From NCBI GenBank assembly GCA_035771165.1, contig JAWNZC010000301.1:62001-126000 (forward strand): a DNA stretch of 64,000 nt. The letters are read 5' to 3'. Under the pieces are notes generated by a model. The model made no database searches, was not told where the DNA came from, and saw only the letters and a list, made by a program, of their open reading frames with translations. Within the stretch, counting starts at the first letter, position 1; each line of letters starts with the position of its first letter. Position numbers and translations under genes: made by a program. Below, piece after piece: positions 43,258 to 54,178 of this stretch. Source of the DNA: Paragorgia papillata (Eukaryota > Cnidaria > Anthozoa > Scleralcyonacea > Coralliidae).

Positions 43258-46200
43258 GTGGAATTAAAATTACACGGCAGAATTATAAACGAATTATTTC
43301 AACATTTCAATGAACGAGCTTTCGCTGTTGCGAAGACCGCAACAATTGATCAAACGATCGCACGTCTACCTAACCGAATTTACTGTGTGATGAAAGGGAG
43401 TCAAAGTGTCAAACAAAATACTAAACCCACACTCATAGGTTGTCAGTGGTTTACTTTTACTATCCGTGTCCACTTCGGTTGTTCTAAATAAGCACAAAAC
43501 AGTAGAAACTTGCGTTTTATTTGGCCCGCGTATTAAATGACAACCTAACAAAATAAGCGTAAAGACTGCATTTATAATTAGCTGTGCTATTATAATGGCT
43601 CCTGCACAGTACTCCATGCCTTTACTGCGTATTTTCCGCATAAACACGTTCTAAATAACAACTGTCTCTATCACGCTTATGATACAGATAAAGTTCTATA
43701 TGCTGGTAACATTGAGGTAGCAAAATACCTAACTTAAACCGTATTTTTAACAGTACTCCATCTACGGCATAAATAATATTATAATTAGATTATCTTTTAA
43801 CTTATTACCACGAATTTGGTGGAGTACTGTTATTTATCTGAGTAAAAGGGTCTGGACAGCAATAATTCAGCGCTTACAGTGAAGATTAAGTATATATCTA
43901 TCACTTCAACCAAAAAAACTGTCTGAAGAAGACTCAGTTCTTTCGAATATAGACCTATTTTAGTGGAGTACTGTAGTGGAGTACTGTGCCGGTCAACCGA
44001 TACGAATCGGAAACAATCGGAAAATTATTTCACTGATACTAATAGTCATCCCATAGTCGTTAATAGTAACCCTGACCTTCATTGAGTGTGTAATCAATAA
44101 AAATGTGACCCTGGTATTAATATTTATGACTTGCGCTTATTTCAGACAATCTGAGAATAATTCATTGGGACACTAAAGCATCAATTAGCTTCCTTCTTGC
44201 TTATTTCAGTATCGTGGGATAAATAACGTTGCTTTACCCCTCCCCACCCCCCACCAATCAATGTTGATTTCCAGGGGATACTTCTGAGGCCTAGAAAACA
44301 AAAATTCTGTCGCAACGTTGATCGGAGGGGGAAGGGGAGGGCTCATTTTAAAGTTAAATCGCGTGCGCACATAAGTCACTTGACATACGCTGTGTCCCAA
44401 TGTAATTATTTCACGATTGTCTGAAAATATTCAATATCAATTAATTGAAATTACGCACTGCCAAAATAATAAATAACGGATAAAAAGCAAACGGTGGAAT
44501 TAAAATTACACGGCAGAATTATAAACGAATTATTTCAACATTTCAATGAACGAGCTTTCGCTGTTGCGAAGACCGCAACAATTGATCAAACGATCGCACG
44601 TCTACCTAACCGAATTTACTGTGTGATGAAAGGGAGTCAAAGTGTCAAACAAAATACTAAACCCACACTCATAGGTTGTCAGTGGTTTACTTTTACTATC
44701 CGTGTCCACTTCGGTTGTTCTAAATAAGCACAAAACAGTAGAAACTTGCGTTTTATTTGGCCCGCGTATTAAATGACAACCTAACAAAATAAGCGTAAAG
44801 ACTGCATTTATAATTAGCTGTGCTATTATAATGGCTCCTGCACAGTACTCCATGCCTTTACTGCGTATTTTCCCGCATAAACACGTTCTAAATAACAACT
44901 GTCTCTATCACGCTTATGATACAGATAAAGTTCTATATGCTGGTAACATTGAGGTAGCAAAATACCTAACTTAAACCGTATTTTTAACAGTACTCCATCT
45001 ACGGCATAAATAATATTATAATTAGATTATCTTTTAACTTATTACCACGAATTTGGTGGAGTACTGTTATTTATCTGAGTAAAAGGGTCTGGACAGCAAT
45101 AATTCAGCGCTTACAGTGAAGATTAAGTATATATCTATCACTTCACCAAAAAAACTGTCTGAAGAAGACTCAGTTCTTTCGAATATAGACCTATTTTAGT
45201 GGAGTACTGTAGTGGAGTACTGTGCCGGTCAACCGATACGAATCGGAAACAATCGGAAAATTATTTCACTGATACTAATAGTCATCCCATAGTCGTTAAT
45301 AGTAACCCTGACCTTCATTGAGTGTGTAATCAATAAAAATGTGACCCTGGTATTAATATTTATGACTTGCGCTTATTTCAGACAATCTGAGAATAATTCA
45401 TTGGGACACTAAAGCATCAATTAGCTTCCTTCTTGCTTATTTCACTATCGTGGGATAAATAACGTTGCTTTACCCCTCCCCACCCCCCACCAATCAATGT
45501 TGATTTCCAGGGGATACTTCTGAGGCCTAGAAAACAAAAATTCTGTCGCAACGTTGATCGGAGGGGGAAGGGGAGGGCTCATTTTAAAGTTAAATCGCGT
45601 GCGCAAATAAGTCACTTGACATACGCTGTGTCCCAATGTAATTATTTTACGATTGTCTGAAAATATTCAATATCAATTAATTGAAATTACGCACTGCCAA
45701 AATAATAAATAACGGATAAAAAGCAAACGGTGGAACTAAAATTACACGGCAGAATTATAAACGAATTATTTCAACATTTCAATGAACGAGCTTTCGCTGT
45801 TGCGAAGACCGCAAACATTGATCAAACGATCGCACGTCTACCTAACCGAATTGACTGTGTGATGAAAGGGAGTCAAAGTGTCAAACAAAATACTAAACCC
45901 ACACTCATAGGTTGTCAGTGGTTTACTTTTACTATCCGTGTCCACTTCGGTTGTTCTAAATAAGCACAAAACAGTAGAAACTTGCGTTTTATTTGGCCCG
46001 CGTATTAAATGACAACCTAACAAAATAAGCGTAAAGACTGCATTTATAATTAGCTGTGCTATTATAATGGCTCCTGCACAGTACTCCATGCCTTTACTGC
46101 GTATTTTCCGCATAAACACGTTCTAAATAACAACTGTCTCTATCACGCTTATGATACAGATAAAGTTCTATATGCTGGTAACATTGAGGTAGCAAAATAT

Positions 46201-46658
46201 CTAACTTAAACCGTATTTTTAACAGTACTCCATCTACGGCATAAATAATATTATAATTAGATTATCTTTTAACTTATTACCACGAATTTGGTGGAGTACT
46301 GTTATTTATCTGAGTAAAAGGGTCTGGACAGCAATAATTCAGCGCTTACAGTGAAGATTAAGTATATATCTATCACTTCAACAAAAAAACTGTCTGAAGA
46401 AGACTCAGTTCTTTCGAATATAGACCTATTTTAGTGGAGTACTGTAGTGGAGTACTGTGCCGGTCAACCGATACGAATCGGAAACAATCGGAAAATTATT
46501 TCACTGATACTAATAGTCATCCCATAGTCGTTAATAGTAACCCTGACCTTCATTGAGTGTGTAATCAATAAAAATGTGACCCTGGTATTAATATTTATGA
46601 CTTGCGCTTATTTCAGACAATCTGAGAATAATTCATTGGGACACTAAAGCATCAATTA

Positions 46659-46664
46659 GCTTCC
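46659..46664 (+). repeat. Left target site duplication of element 2 (GCTTCC)
   Basis: GCTTCC precedes the element. Uninterrupted satellite units read TTAGCTTCCTTCTTGC at this position, so the site was one GCTTCC before insertion. Confidence 0.95.
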
Positions 46665-46898
46665 AGTAGTAGAGAGCGGGGCTTAATGGACCCGTTTTAT
46701 GCAGGAATAGCTTATTAGCATGTTGTGTTAGCCCTTAATAATTCATGAGTTATGAATAATCAATGAGTTATGAATAATCAATGAGTCGGATTTTTCCGAT
46801 AAAACGCCGAAGCATTTCCGATTCCGATAAAACGCCGAAGCATTTCCGATTCCGATAAAACGCCGAGTGCTTGTTAAGATTACGTCATTTTAAACACG

Positions 46899-47264
46899 AT
46901 GGCCGAACAAACAATTTGGGCTGAATTGCGGGAAAACAATATCGATATAGAAAAAGATACGTTATGTTTTTACATGAATAGATGCCTTAGAGAGCATGGT
47001 GAATTGTATGAGAGCATTATCGACCAAATTAACAGAGATAACTTGCCGAGTAGCTTGTATACTATTTATCAAGAGATGGATCTTGTGAATTTCGGTAGAA
47101 TTATTGCTTATTTGACTCTAGTGTTGAAAGTGAGCGATTATTGCGACACCGAAACACTTCGCCAAGCCATTAAAAGAACTGCCAAAGATTTTAGGCGAAT
47201 TGACTTGCAGAAATACGAAATAAAACACTCGTGGATACAAAGGTTGATTAGATTCCTAACGTAA
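46899..47264 (+). CDS. Bcl-2-like protein, left copy (121 aa)
   Basis: The protein shows three Bcl-2 homology features in the right order. A BH3-like helix is at about residues 26-38 (CLREHGELY, with L30 and G34-E35). A BH1-like motif is at about 62-78 (VNFGRIIAYL, where N64-F-G-R67 replaces the usual NWGR). A BH2-like Trp is near the end (SWIQ, W112). Length and helical content fit a compact viral Bcl-2 that would block apoptosis by binding BH3 helices. There is no C-terminal membrane anchor. It is the outermost gene of the element and has an identical copy in the right arm. No AATAAA box precedes it. The call rests on motifs and would benefit from a profile search. Confidence 0.72.
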   Translation: MAEQTIWAELRENNIDIEKDTLCFYMNRCLREHGELYESIIDQINRDNLPSSLYTIYQEMDLVNFGRIIAYLTLVLKVSDYCDTETLRQAIKRTAKDFRRIDLQKYEIKHSWIQRLIRFLT

Positions 47265-47794
47265 CTGTTGTGAGGGATGTTAGAGCGTTGCTAAGGCGAA
47301 TTTGAATATTACTCGACAAGTTTGGCCTAAAAGTCATTAAAAATCGATTAAACGAAGTCATTAATATTAGGAAATGGTAAATACAGGAATAAAAGAACGC
47401 AGAAACGGGCGAATCCTTTACAAGTAGAAAGAAGCCTATGAAGAATATCTTTTTCAAAAATCTGTCGATGCATTGACTGAAGACATAGAAAAACTGAACA
47501 TTTGCTGATCATTCAAACTTTAAAAAAACTGTTTTTAATCTGTATATTTATACATTTTGATGCATTGACTGAAGACATGTATAGTTTTGTATTCTAATTT
47601 AATATGTAATAAATATGTTTGCATTTATATCGTGTCGTTGACTTTTCTTTGTTCATTTACTTCTAACCTTTGTCGCGTGAACATGACTTGCTGTGGAGGT
47701 TTACCACAAATAGCCCTTCGTAATATTTTTCGAAAGATTCGCTGTATATCAGCGTGCTGTGGGGGAAAAATTGTGATACAGGCATCCGAATTAG
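47265..47794 (+). other. Gap between Bcl-2-like and integrase genes, left arm
   Basis: No convincing gene is present. A 20 bp direct repeat (GATGCATTGACTGAAGACAT) occurs at 47,467-47,486 and 47,559-47,578. A short frame near 47,374 is cut by a stop. The gap may hold the 3' end of the Bcl-2-like transcript and the integrase promoter. The mirror gap is at 56,995-57,523. Confidence 0.6.
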
Positions 47795-48803
47795 ATGGCG
47801 GAACAGTACCTTCACGATCTGTATTACAAGCCAAAAAGTCCGGCAAGTTTTGGCGGCGTAGATGCCTTATACCGTGTCGTAAGAAGTGACGGTAAATTCC
47901 AGATATCCCGAAACAAGATAAAAACATGGCTTAGACAGCAAGATACCTATACTTTGCATAAACCCGTACGACATAATTTTAAGCGAAATCGTGTTATTGT
48001 TGGAGCGATGGACGAGGAGTGGGAGGCTGATCTAGTAATTATGGATTCGCTTAGTAAAACAAATAATGGTTATAAATACCTTTTAACTGTTATTGATGTA
48101 CTGTCCAAATTTGCGTGGGTGGAACCATTAAAAACAAAGACTGCAGAGAGTTTGGTTAAAGCCTTTGAAACGATACTAAAGAAAGGAAGGAAGCCTGAAA
48201 CAATCCATACCGATAAAGGAACTGAATTTACCAACAAACGCTTTCAAAAGTTATTGAAGGACAAACATATTCGATTTTTTACAACACACAACGATACCAA
48301 GGCATCCATCGTTGAACGATTTAACCGAACGTTAAAGGGGAAAATGTGGAAATATTTTACAGCAAAGAATACGTTAAAATATACCGATGTACTACAAAAA
48401 TTAGTATATTCCTACAACCATTCGAGACACCGTAGTATTGGGATGAGACCAGTTGATGTTAATCGAGAAAACGAGAGTATTGTGTGGCAAAAACTGTATG
48501 GTGATGAGTCCAGCAAACCCATCAAATATAAATTCAGCATTGGTGACCAAGTTCGGATTAGCAAAGCAAGACGTACATTCAAGAAAGGCTACTTACCTAA
48601 CTGGACCGAAGAGGTGTTCATCATCACGAAGCGAGTACCCAGACGACCGCCAGTGTACAAGATTGCCGATTATCACAGAGAAGAGTTACAAGGAACATTT
48701 TACGAACAGGAATTGCAAAGAGTTACAAAGACAGATAGTGACTTTTATAGAATAGAAAGAGTAATTAAGTCACGCATGCATGGTAAACGTAAAGAGTATC
48801 TTG

Positions 48804-48812
48804 TAAAATGGT
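48804..48812 (+). repeat. 9 bp target duplication, left (TAAAATGGT)
   Basis: TAAAATGGT occurs at 48,804-48,812 and again at 49,836-49,844, flanking the nested transposon. The uninterrupted right arm has it once. Confidence 0.92.
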
Positions 48813-49835
48813 CAACCTCGTACACAGGGCCCTCTCTGCTTTCAAAATGGCGCGAGGAGAAGACCCTGGCAAAGGCTGGTCACGTGACACCAATAATTTT
48901 GGAATAATTTTGATGATGACTCAACTGTACCGGGGGGCGCGGTACATCACTGATAAACAGAGTATAGTTGGCTTGCGTATATAAAACTATTCAGCGAACT
49001 ATTTAGGCACTCAAGAATAACCAAATCGTACAAATAACAAGACATTCTCTTAACAATTTGATAAAATCAGTTAATGACCGTGTTTAGTAAGAAGCGTCTA
49101 CACTACAACATATTTGCCTTATTATGCAAGCAAGAAGTGTTTATTAATATTTCGGTTTCTGGACTTTCCGAATCTAATTTAAAAAGTTTAGAAATATACA
49201 AAGTCAAAGTCTTCAGTGCTGATCTATATAAATGTTCGTCGATCGAAGAATTGTTGTTGATCGTATATTTGTATTAAAGTACAAGTACAACCTCAAAGTC
49301 AACGAGGACAGCAGATTCGATTCGAATATGCCGTTTGAGTATAAATCGACAGATACAACAATTAAATTTCCACAAATCCAAAACGTGTGGACAAGAAACA
49401 TAAATGTGCTATACTGGACGGTAAATATACTTCCAAAAATCAACAGCATTCGAATATTTTTAGTGTATGTATCAGTACCTGTAACCACAGACTCGCAGAG
49501 CGGGTTTCTGTTTATCAGTTTATGATGGTTCGTCGCCTTCGGCTTCATTTCTGGCGATTGACGGCAACAAATATGAATTATCCAGCAAATGTCGTAAATT
49601 TTGAAATATATCTATTAAATTTACCGCTCGAATTTAACGTTACCGGACTTGCAACAACCTTGACGTTTATAAGAACGGAATCAACCGCTCCCCCCAGGAC
49701 GGGCGAAGCTCAAATTATCCACGTGACCAAATACTCCAAGAATCTTGGAGTATTTTGGAATCACATGACCAGCCTTTGCCAGGGTCTTCTCCTCGCGCCA
49801 TTTTGAAAGCAGAGAGGGCCCTGGGTACGAGGTTG
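48813..49835. mobile_element. 1,023 bp non-autonomous DNA transposon (MULE-like by duplication size)
   Basis: The ends are inverted repeats of about 76 bp with only a couple of mismatches, beginning CAACCTCGTAC and containing GGGCCCTCTCTGC. A 9 bp duplication flanks it, as in Mutator-like elements, though other families are possible. Inside are a TATATAAAA box at 48,978-48,986 and several short frames (for example 49,074-49,277 and 49,232-49,525) that I do not recognise. No transposase is visible. A near-perfect hairpin (ACTCCAAGAATCTTGGAGT) lies near the right end, around 49,733-49,752. Confidence 0.85.
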
Positions 49836-49958
49836 TAAAATGGTTAGGTTATCCAGAAGCTTTTAATTCCTGGGTACCACTCGATAATGTAAAAGATTTA
49901 ACGAAATAAAAATGTGTGTACCTTACAATTTGTGTTCATTTGTGTATTGTTCTTCGAC

Positions 49959-50712
49959 ATGGCAACACAGTTTTATTTAACGCTTCCAAGCAATAGCTCT
50001 ATGGAATATTTTCCAGATAATACTGTAGCAAATTTTAAAGTGAAGCTTGCTGAAACTATACAACTGACAGGTGACTGGCAAGTAGCTTTATCAGAGTTAT
50101 ATTATCCCCATACATGGAGCGCGATTCGAAAAGGTAATCAACAAACGTTTCTCTATAACGCTGGAACAAAATATGACGATACGGGTATTATCCCAAATGG
50201 TTACTATAACACCATTGCTGATCTGGTGGGGGCTTTAAACCGTAGCATGAACAAAGAGGCACGAGCCAAGATAAATTTTACGTATAATCGAAGTACACGG
50301 AAAGTCACCGTCGATGTAAAAAATGGGGCAAACGTTTGGTTTAGTGGTGACATTGCTACAACATTGGGGTTTCAACAAGACACCTTTATTAAAAAGAAAA
50401 CCCTAAGTCCTTACGTAGCAGATGTTAACGGTGGATTTTCAGCCATGTATGTATACACTGATATCGTAGATGCACAGTTTGTCGGTGATGTCAAAGTGCC
50501 CCTACTCAGAATTGTCAATACTCAAGGAAGTTATGGTGAAAAACGTGAATGTCAGTCTCCGTAACCTACAATATATTCCTGTCAAGGTAAAGTCCTTCGA
50601 AACAATTGAAGTGAATATAAAGGACGACAAAAACGAAAACGTGTCATTTGGCTTCGGGAAGTCGATCGTGACACTTCACTTTAGACAGCGAAGATCTTCG
50701 TATTTCATTTAA
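49959..50712 (+). pseudogene. Penton-like minor capsid protein, one frameshift
   Basis: This is a single jelly-roll-sized protein of a family common in metazoan Polintons. It has an LTLPSNSS motif near the start, a GDWQVALSELYYPH segment and a DVNGGFSAMYVYTDIVD motif before the C-terminal strands. The frame from ATG 49,959 runs to 50,564 but leaves the expected path near 50,541-50,544, where one extra base follows a short A run. The C-terminal part continues in another frame to 50,712. An upstream in-frame ATG at 49,914 is less likely, since the family starts near MATQF. The first 270 bp are duplicated in the right arm. Confidence 0.85.
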
Positions 50713-50714
50713 AA

Positions 50715-51188
50715 ATGAGACATACAATTATTCCAGACGTAAAGCAATTTCAACAGCATTATTTAAGAAGACAACAAGGTGGAAGTCTACCTGGTTTCCG
50801 AGGTGCACGTTTTCAGAAAGGTTACGGCATTGGAAGTTTTTTTAAAAGTATTGCACGCTTTGCAATACCTCTGGTGAAACGAGGAGCTCAAGCTATTGGA
50901 AGAAGAGCTCTGCAAGCTGCAAAAGACGTTGGTCAAGATGTTCTTGCAGGGAAGAATGTAAAGCAAGCGATAAAAGGGCGTGGTTCTGAAGCCGTGAAAG
51001 ATCTTGTTCAAAAAGGGGTCCGTCGGATTACGAACCAATCAGGAGCCGGTCGTAAACGCAAACGGGTGAATTCTCCTATAAAAGTCAACACAAGACGTAA
51101 AACCGTCAGTCGTTCGCAAACTGTGAAGAAGAAAACATCTGAGCCTACGGAAGCAAAGATTGGACCGTTTATAAAATATAAATCATGA
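50715..51188 (+). CDS. Basic core-like protein with membrane-active helix (pX/pVI-like), 157 aa
   Basis: The protein is strongly basic with a Gly-rich region around residues 22-42 and a long amphipathic helical stretch (about 38-110, GYGIGSFFKSIARF onward). A basic tail with a GRKRKR nuclear-localisation-type motif lies at about 111-140. This resembles the adenovirus pX/pVI-type core and membrane-lytic proteins found beside Polinton capsid genes. The frame is intact. It starts 2 bp after the penton stop and overlaps the capsid ATG by 4 bp (ATGA), which indicates compact viral-style packing. It may be processed by the protease encoded downstream. Confidence 0.75.
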   Translation: MRHTIIPDVKQFQQHYLRRQQGGSLPGFRGARFQKGYGIGSFFKSIARFAIPLVKRGAQAIGRRALQAAKDVGQDVLAGKNVKQAIKGRGSEAVKDLVQKGVRRITNQSGAGRKRKRVNSPIKVNTRRKTVSRSQTVKKKTSEPTEAKIGPFIKYKS

Positions 51189-52534
51189 GTCAAGCTTTTA
51201 GTGCCCTACATAAAGATTCGTGTGAGTGTGCAAAATCAGAATTAGATTTATTTGTAATGCCTGCTACACAAGTAGAAATGAATAAAGGATTTTGGGAAGA
51301 TATAGATCCAGTGTCGAGTATTGGAGCTTCAGACACCATCGAGTTTCTGTGTGCTGCAAATTCTGATGTGTATACCGATTTAGCAAATAGTTATCTACAC
51401 GTGAAAGCAAAAATAACCAACCATGATGGATTTAATCTCGATGAAAATGTTCAAGTCGGACCTGTAAATCTGTGGATGCATGCTTTATTTTCTCAAGTAG
51501 AAGTTTACCTGAACAACAAACTTGTCACACCGTCGAGCACTGCTTATCCCTACCGATCATATATGGAGACTGTACTGAACTTTAGCAAAGACGCAAAATC
51601 ATCTCATCTGACCTCAGCGCTGTTCTATAAAGATCAAGCTGGTCGAATGGATGTCGTAAACCCCGTGGCAGTAGATGCCGATGCAAACAAGGGTTTGAAA
51701 CTGCGGTATGTTCATGCAAGTCAAAGTAAGTCTGTGGCTATGGAAGGCAGAATCCATTCCGATCTGTTTGCACAAGCCCGTTATATCCTTGGTGCTGTAC
51801 CGATCAAGCTCAAGCTAGTGCGTTCGAGAAACCCATTTTCCCTAGTGTCGTCAGCAGAGCATCCTGACTTTAAAGTGGTTTTGGAAGAATGTGTATTTCG
51901 CGTTCGACGTGTCAACGTCTCTTCGACCGTTATGTTGGCTCATACCCATGCCCTTCAACGTGTCACGGCCAAGTACCCTATCAATCGTGTAAGTTGTAAA
52001 GTGGTTTCTGTACCGAGAGGAAAATATGTCGGGCAATCAACCAAATATATTTCAAGGCCCTATACCTGATCGAGTGGTCATTGGAATGGTCGATGCAGAT
52101 GCTTATAATGGTACCTATACCAAAAATCCTTTCAATTTCAAAAACTAACGACATTACTTCTCTTGGTCTAACGGTAAATGGGGAGCATTTGCCTGGAAAA
52201 CCCCTGCAACTGAAATTTGCTGCTGCGAGAGGAAGTAACTACGTGTCCGCTTTCCAAACCTTGTATGCTGGTACTAACAAATTATTTCAAAATGATGGCA
52301 ATGGTATTACACGAGACGAGTATGCCAATGGGTACACTCTATTCGTGTTTGATCTGACAGCTGATCTGTGTCTGAGCGGATCATATTCAACCGATTAAAA
52401 ATGGAAACGTATCGATAGAATGTCAATTTGGAACGGCTCTGACAACAGCTATAAATATCGTGGTGCTTGGAGAATTTCAAAGTCTTATCGAAATTGACGC
52501 CAACCGCAACGTTCTATGCGACTTTAGCAGTTAA
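51185..52534 (+). pseudogene. Major capsid protein of the F54H12.2-like family, three frameshifts
   Basis: This is the double jelly-roll capsid protein known from metazoan Polintons and often annotated after C. elegans F54H12.2. The first frame (51,185-52,069) covers the N-terminal two thirds, with motifs such as VGPVNLWMHALFSQVEVYLN and PYRSYMETVL. The coding path then changes frame near 52,040, 52,140 and 52,378, ending at 52,534. The C-terminal part keeps recognisable motifs (GYTLFVFDLTADL). Length from start to stop fits the family's usual 430-450 residues. Three frame changes make it a pseudogene unless the assembly has errors. The protease starts one base after its stop. Confidence 0.9.
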
Positions 52535-52535
52535 G

Positions 52536-52997
52536 ATGAACACTCTACAAATCCTGAACGTCCTGAAAAGTGATCCATTTACCAAGACCGTATTTAAAGA
52601 CGTGTTACCATCGGATCGTCTACCAAGTCAGATATCGAAAAGACCTAGAGGTTTTATTCTGAATGTGGATCCTAGTAATGGATCTGGTACGCATTGGGTA
52701 GCAATTTATCTTACCACAGATGGAAAAGGGGAGTTCATGGATTCGTACGGACAAGAACCGAGCTTTTATAGCAAAACCTTTGAAACGTTTTTACGAGATC
52801 ATAGCAGTACTTTTACTTGGAATGAACAGACTTTACAGTCATTGGGGTCTCGCGTGTGTGGACAATATTGTTTATTTTATGCTTTACATCGATGTAGAAA
52901 TATACCCATGTCAACAATTGTTGGCATGTTTACTGATAATAAAGAATGGAATGACATGTTAGTTCGTGACTTTATGCGTAAATATTATTGTGTGTAA
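52536..52997 (+). CDS. Adenain-like cysteine protease, 153 aa
   Basis: This maturation protease would cleave capsid precursors. The His is in SGTHWVAIYL, the acidic residue in FMDSYG and the nucleophile Cys in CGQYCLFYALHR, which is the order expected for the adenovirus protease (C5-type) fold. The length is short but normal for Polinton proteases. I chose ATG 52,536 over upstream in-frame positions because it follows the capsid stop by one base and the upstream stretch overlaps capsid coding sequence. The frame is intact. It is the last plus-strand gene before the convergent minus-strand block, with only 68 bp between. Confidence 0.92.
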   Translation: MNTLQILNVLKSDPFTKTVFKDVLPSDRLPSQISKRPRGFILNVDPSNGSGTHWVAIYLTTDGKGEFMDSYGQEPSFYSKTFETFLRDHSSTFTWNEQTLQSLGSRVCGQYCLFYALHRCRNIPMSTIVGMFTDNKEWNDMLVRDFMRKYYCV

Positions 52998-53065
52998 TAA
53001 ATACAAGACAAATAATGTTGTAAACAATTCTTTATTGTAATATCAAAGCTTTACAAGGAATAAAT

Positions 53066-53814
53066 TTATTTAACCCATTTATATGGATGTAAGTTTTTGT
53101 CTCTTCGTTTCTGTTTTGTTCTTTTCAATGTAGCTGGCGCTACCTGTGACGTCAGGGGGGTGTTGTCTGAAATATCTTTAGTTTTATATTCTCGTACCAT
53201 ACTTAAACGATTTTCATTTCTAATAATGCCTTCGGGAACATTCATGTTCCCTAATGCTTTTGCGAAAAGCTGCCATCCAGCAGGGTTGAAATTCTTTCGT
53301 TGGCGTAGAGAATCGTTTGACCAAGTCGATAACATTTGTACCTGGAATAGGTCGTCCTTTAAACACCATCTGTCCTTGGTCAGTCCAACCAATGAGGTCT
53401 TTATTTGCTTTAAGTTTCTTAACCAACTGTCGAGCTCTTGATTTCATTGTTACAGGTACACTTTCTAAAATGTCAGTTTCTATCTCTCCAGGCAACTCGG
53501 AGGGTGCTGTTTCAGCAGTCTCTTCTGTATTCACTGATTCTTCAGGTTTGTCCTCGTCAGCTATGGGTGTTGTAGGCGGTATGACGCTTACACGTACTGG
53601 GCTACTCATTCTTTTATCGTAATAACCCAAATAACGTTGCAGGCGACTGATCGTACATTTTCACTTTCTCGTCTTGTGTTATATCTTGACGTTTAAGAAG
53701 ATTTTGCATTTCTGAATCTAGTTCATTCACCTGCGCTGTTAAAGGAGTGACCAAGGGTTTCTTTCGATCTGTCATATGTTCTGGAACTAGCACCAATCTC
53801 CTGACGTGTTCCAT
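53066..53814 (-). pseudogene. Conserved Polinton protein of unknown function, two frameshifts
   Basis: Three overlapping minus-strand frames read as one protein of about 250 residues: 53,614-53,814, then 53,220-53,630, then 53,066-53,392. Frame changes lie near 53,640 and 53,290. An EKVKMYDQ motif near the N-terminal third, a Glu/Thr/Pro-rich linker and a WTDQGQMVFKGRPIPGTNVIDLV segment identify a protein often seen beside ATPase and capsid genes in metazoan Polintons. Its role is unknown to me. The start codon overlaps the stop of the next gene (TAATG). Confidence 0.7.
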
Positions 53815-54143
53815 TATTTGGTTAAAAAACTTGCCAGTTGTTCAAGTACAGGAACTAAGAGAAACGGTAGAAAACCTTCACCTTCTTGTAGAATAACTTT
53901 CTTTCTTTTTGTTACTGGATTACGTTTATCAGCAACAAACTTGATATGGTCGTTATAAGGGGCTAGTTTCCTTGCTGTTTTCGGAGTAATCTTAATTGTT
54001 TCACACCACACGTTCAAAAGACACTGTCTAATGGCTTCTAATATATCGTCGTCGGCAGCTTTTATAATTGCGTTTCGCAGTTGAGGATTACACTTTGCCA
54101 ATACTTTTAAAACGTCGCAGTTCCTTCTTATACAAGCAGACAT
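53814..54143 (-). CDS. Conserved Polinton protein of unknown function, 109 aa
   Basis: The frame is open from 54,254, but I prefer the ATG at 54,143 because the upstream part overlaps the end of the ATPase gene. It begins MSACIRRNCDVLKVL and has a helical N-terminal region rich in Leu and Ala. A basic linker (RKLAPYNDHIKF, NPVTKRKKVIL) and a short hydrophobic C-terminal helix (FLPFLLVPVLEQLASFL) after a Gly follow. The hydrophobic tail behind a glycine could be a protease-released amphipathic helix, but that is inference. The family is recurrent in metazoan Polintons; its function is not known to me. Confidence 0.7.
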   Translation of the reverse strand: MSACIRRNCDVLKVLAKCNPQLRNAIIKAADDDILEAIRQCLLNVWCETIKITPKTARKLAPYNDHIKFVADKRNPVTKRKKVILQEGEGFLPFLLVPVLEQLASFLTK

Positions 54144-54178
54144 TGTCAAATGATCGTATTGTCCTTGAACAGCCCCTT

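Larger units (their letters stand above)
14904..46658 (+). repeat. Satellite array of about 1,235 bp units (left block)
   Basis: At least 25 head-to-tail units are recognisable by a shared landmark (GTGGAACTAAAATTACACGG) at 15012, 17596, 18562, 19798, 21033, 22268, 23504, 24738, 25974, about 27209, 28427, 29662, 30898, 32133, 33368, 34604, 35839, about 37075, 38310, 39547, 40784, 42022, 43258, 44494 and 45730. Spacing is 1,234-1,238 bp except for two 966 bp intervals and one unit shortened by small deletions near 27,200. Open frames in the units lack ATG starts and are broken in some copies, so I treat them as non-coding. Units differ mostly by single bases and small indels, which shows recent homogenisation. 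Confidence 0.97.
47795..49909 (+). pseudogene. Chromodomain rve integrase, left copy, interrupted by a transposon
   Basis: The catalytic triad is present: D79 (WEADL), D140 (IHTD) and E174 (SIVERF). A KFSIGDQVRISK-type C-terminal domain follows, then a chromodomain (about residue 308 onward, starting YRIERVI) that may guide integration to particular chromatin. After codon 339 the frame runs into a 1,023 bp transposon (48,813-49,835). The rest of the chromodomain resumes at 49,845 and stops at 49,909. Without the insertion the gene would encode 360 residues, like its right copy. The start ATG at 47,795 is shared with the right copy. The truncated product keeps the catalytic core but lacks half of the chromodomain. 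Confidence 0.93.
46665..50228 (+). repeat. Left terminal inverted repeat (about 2.5 kb plus a 1 kb insertion)
   Basis: Left and right arms match from the tips to GATCTGGTG inside the penton gene. After removing the 1,023 bp insertion and its 9 bp duplication, the left arm is 2,532 bp against 2,560 bp on the right. Most of the difference is one extra 28 bp subterminal repeat (TTCCGATAAAACGCCG type) in the right arm. Differences elsewhere are few single bases, for example one codon in the integrase. The outermost 230 bp hold these repeats and a doubled ATGAATAATCAATGAGT motif, with no gene. Confidence 0.95.

Noticed and set aside
14904..46658. Satellite unit as a tandem array of spliced-leader, snRNA or 5S genes
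   Set aside because: I looked for conserved U1, U2, U6 and 5S landmarks and an Sm-site context and saw none. A similarity search would be needed to exclude a divergent RNA.
47248..47457. A 69-aa hydrophobic minus-strand frame between Bcl-2-like and integrase genes
   Set aside because: It overlaps the end of the Bcl-2-like gene on the other strand, is T-rich by composition and has no recognisable motif.
49074..49806. Several short frames inside the 1 kb transposon
   Set aside because: They overlap each other in different frames, none matches a family I know, and the last runs into the terminal repeat.
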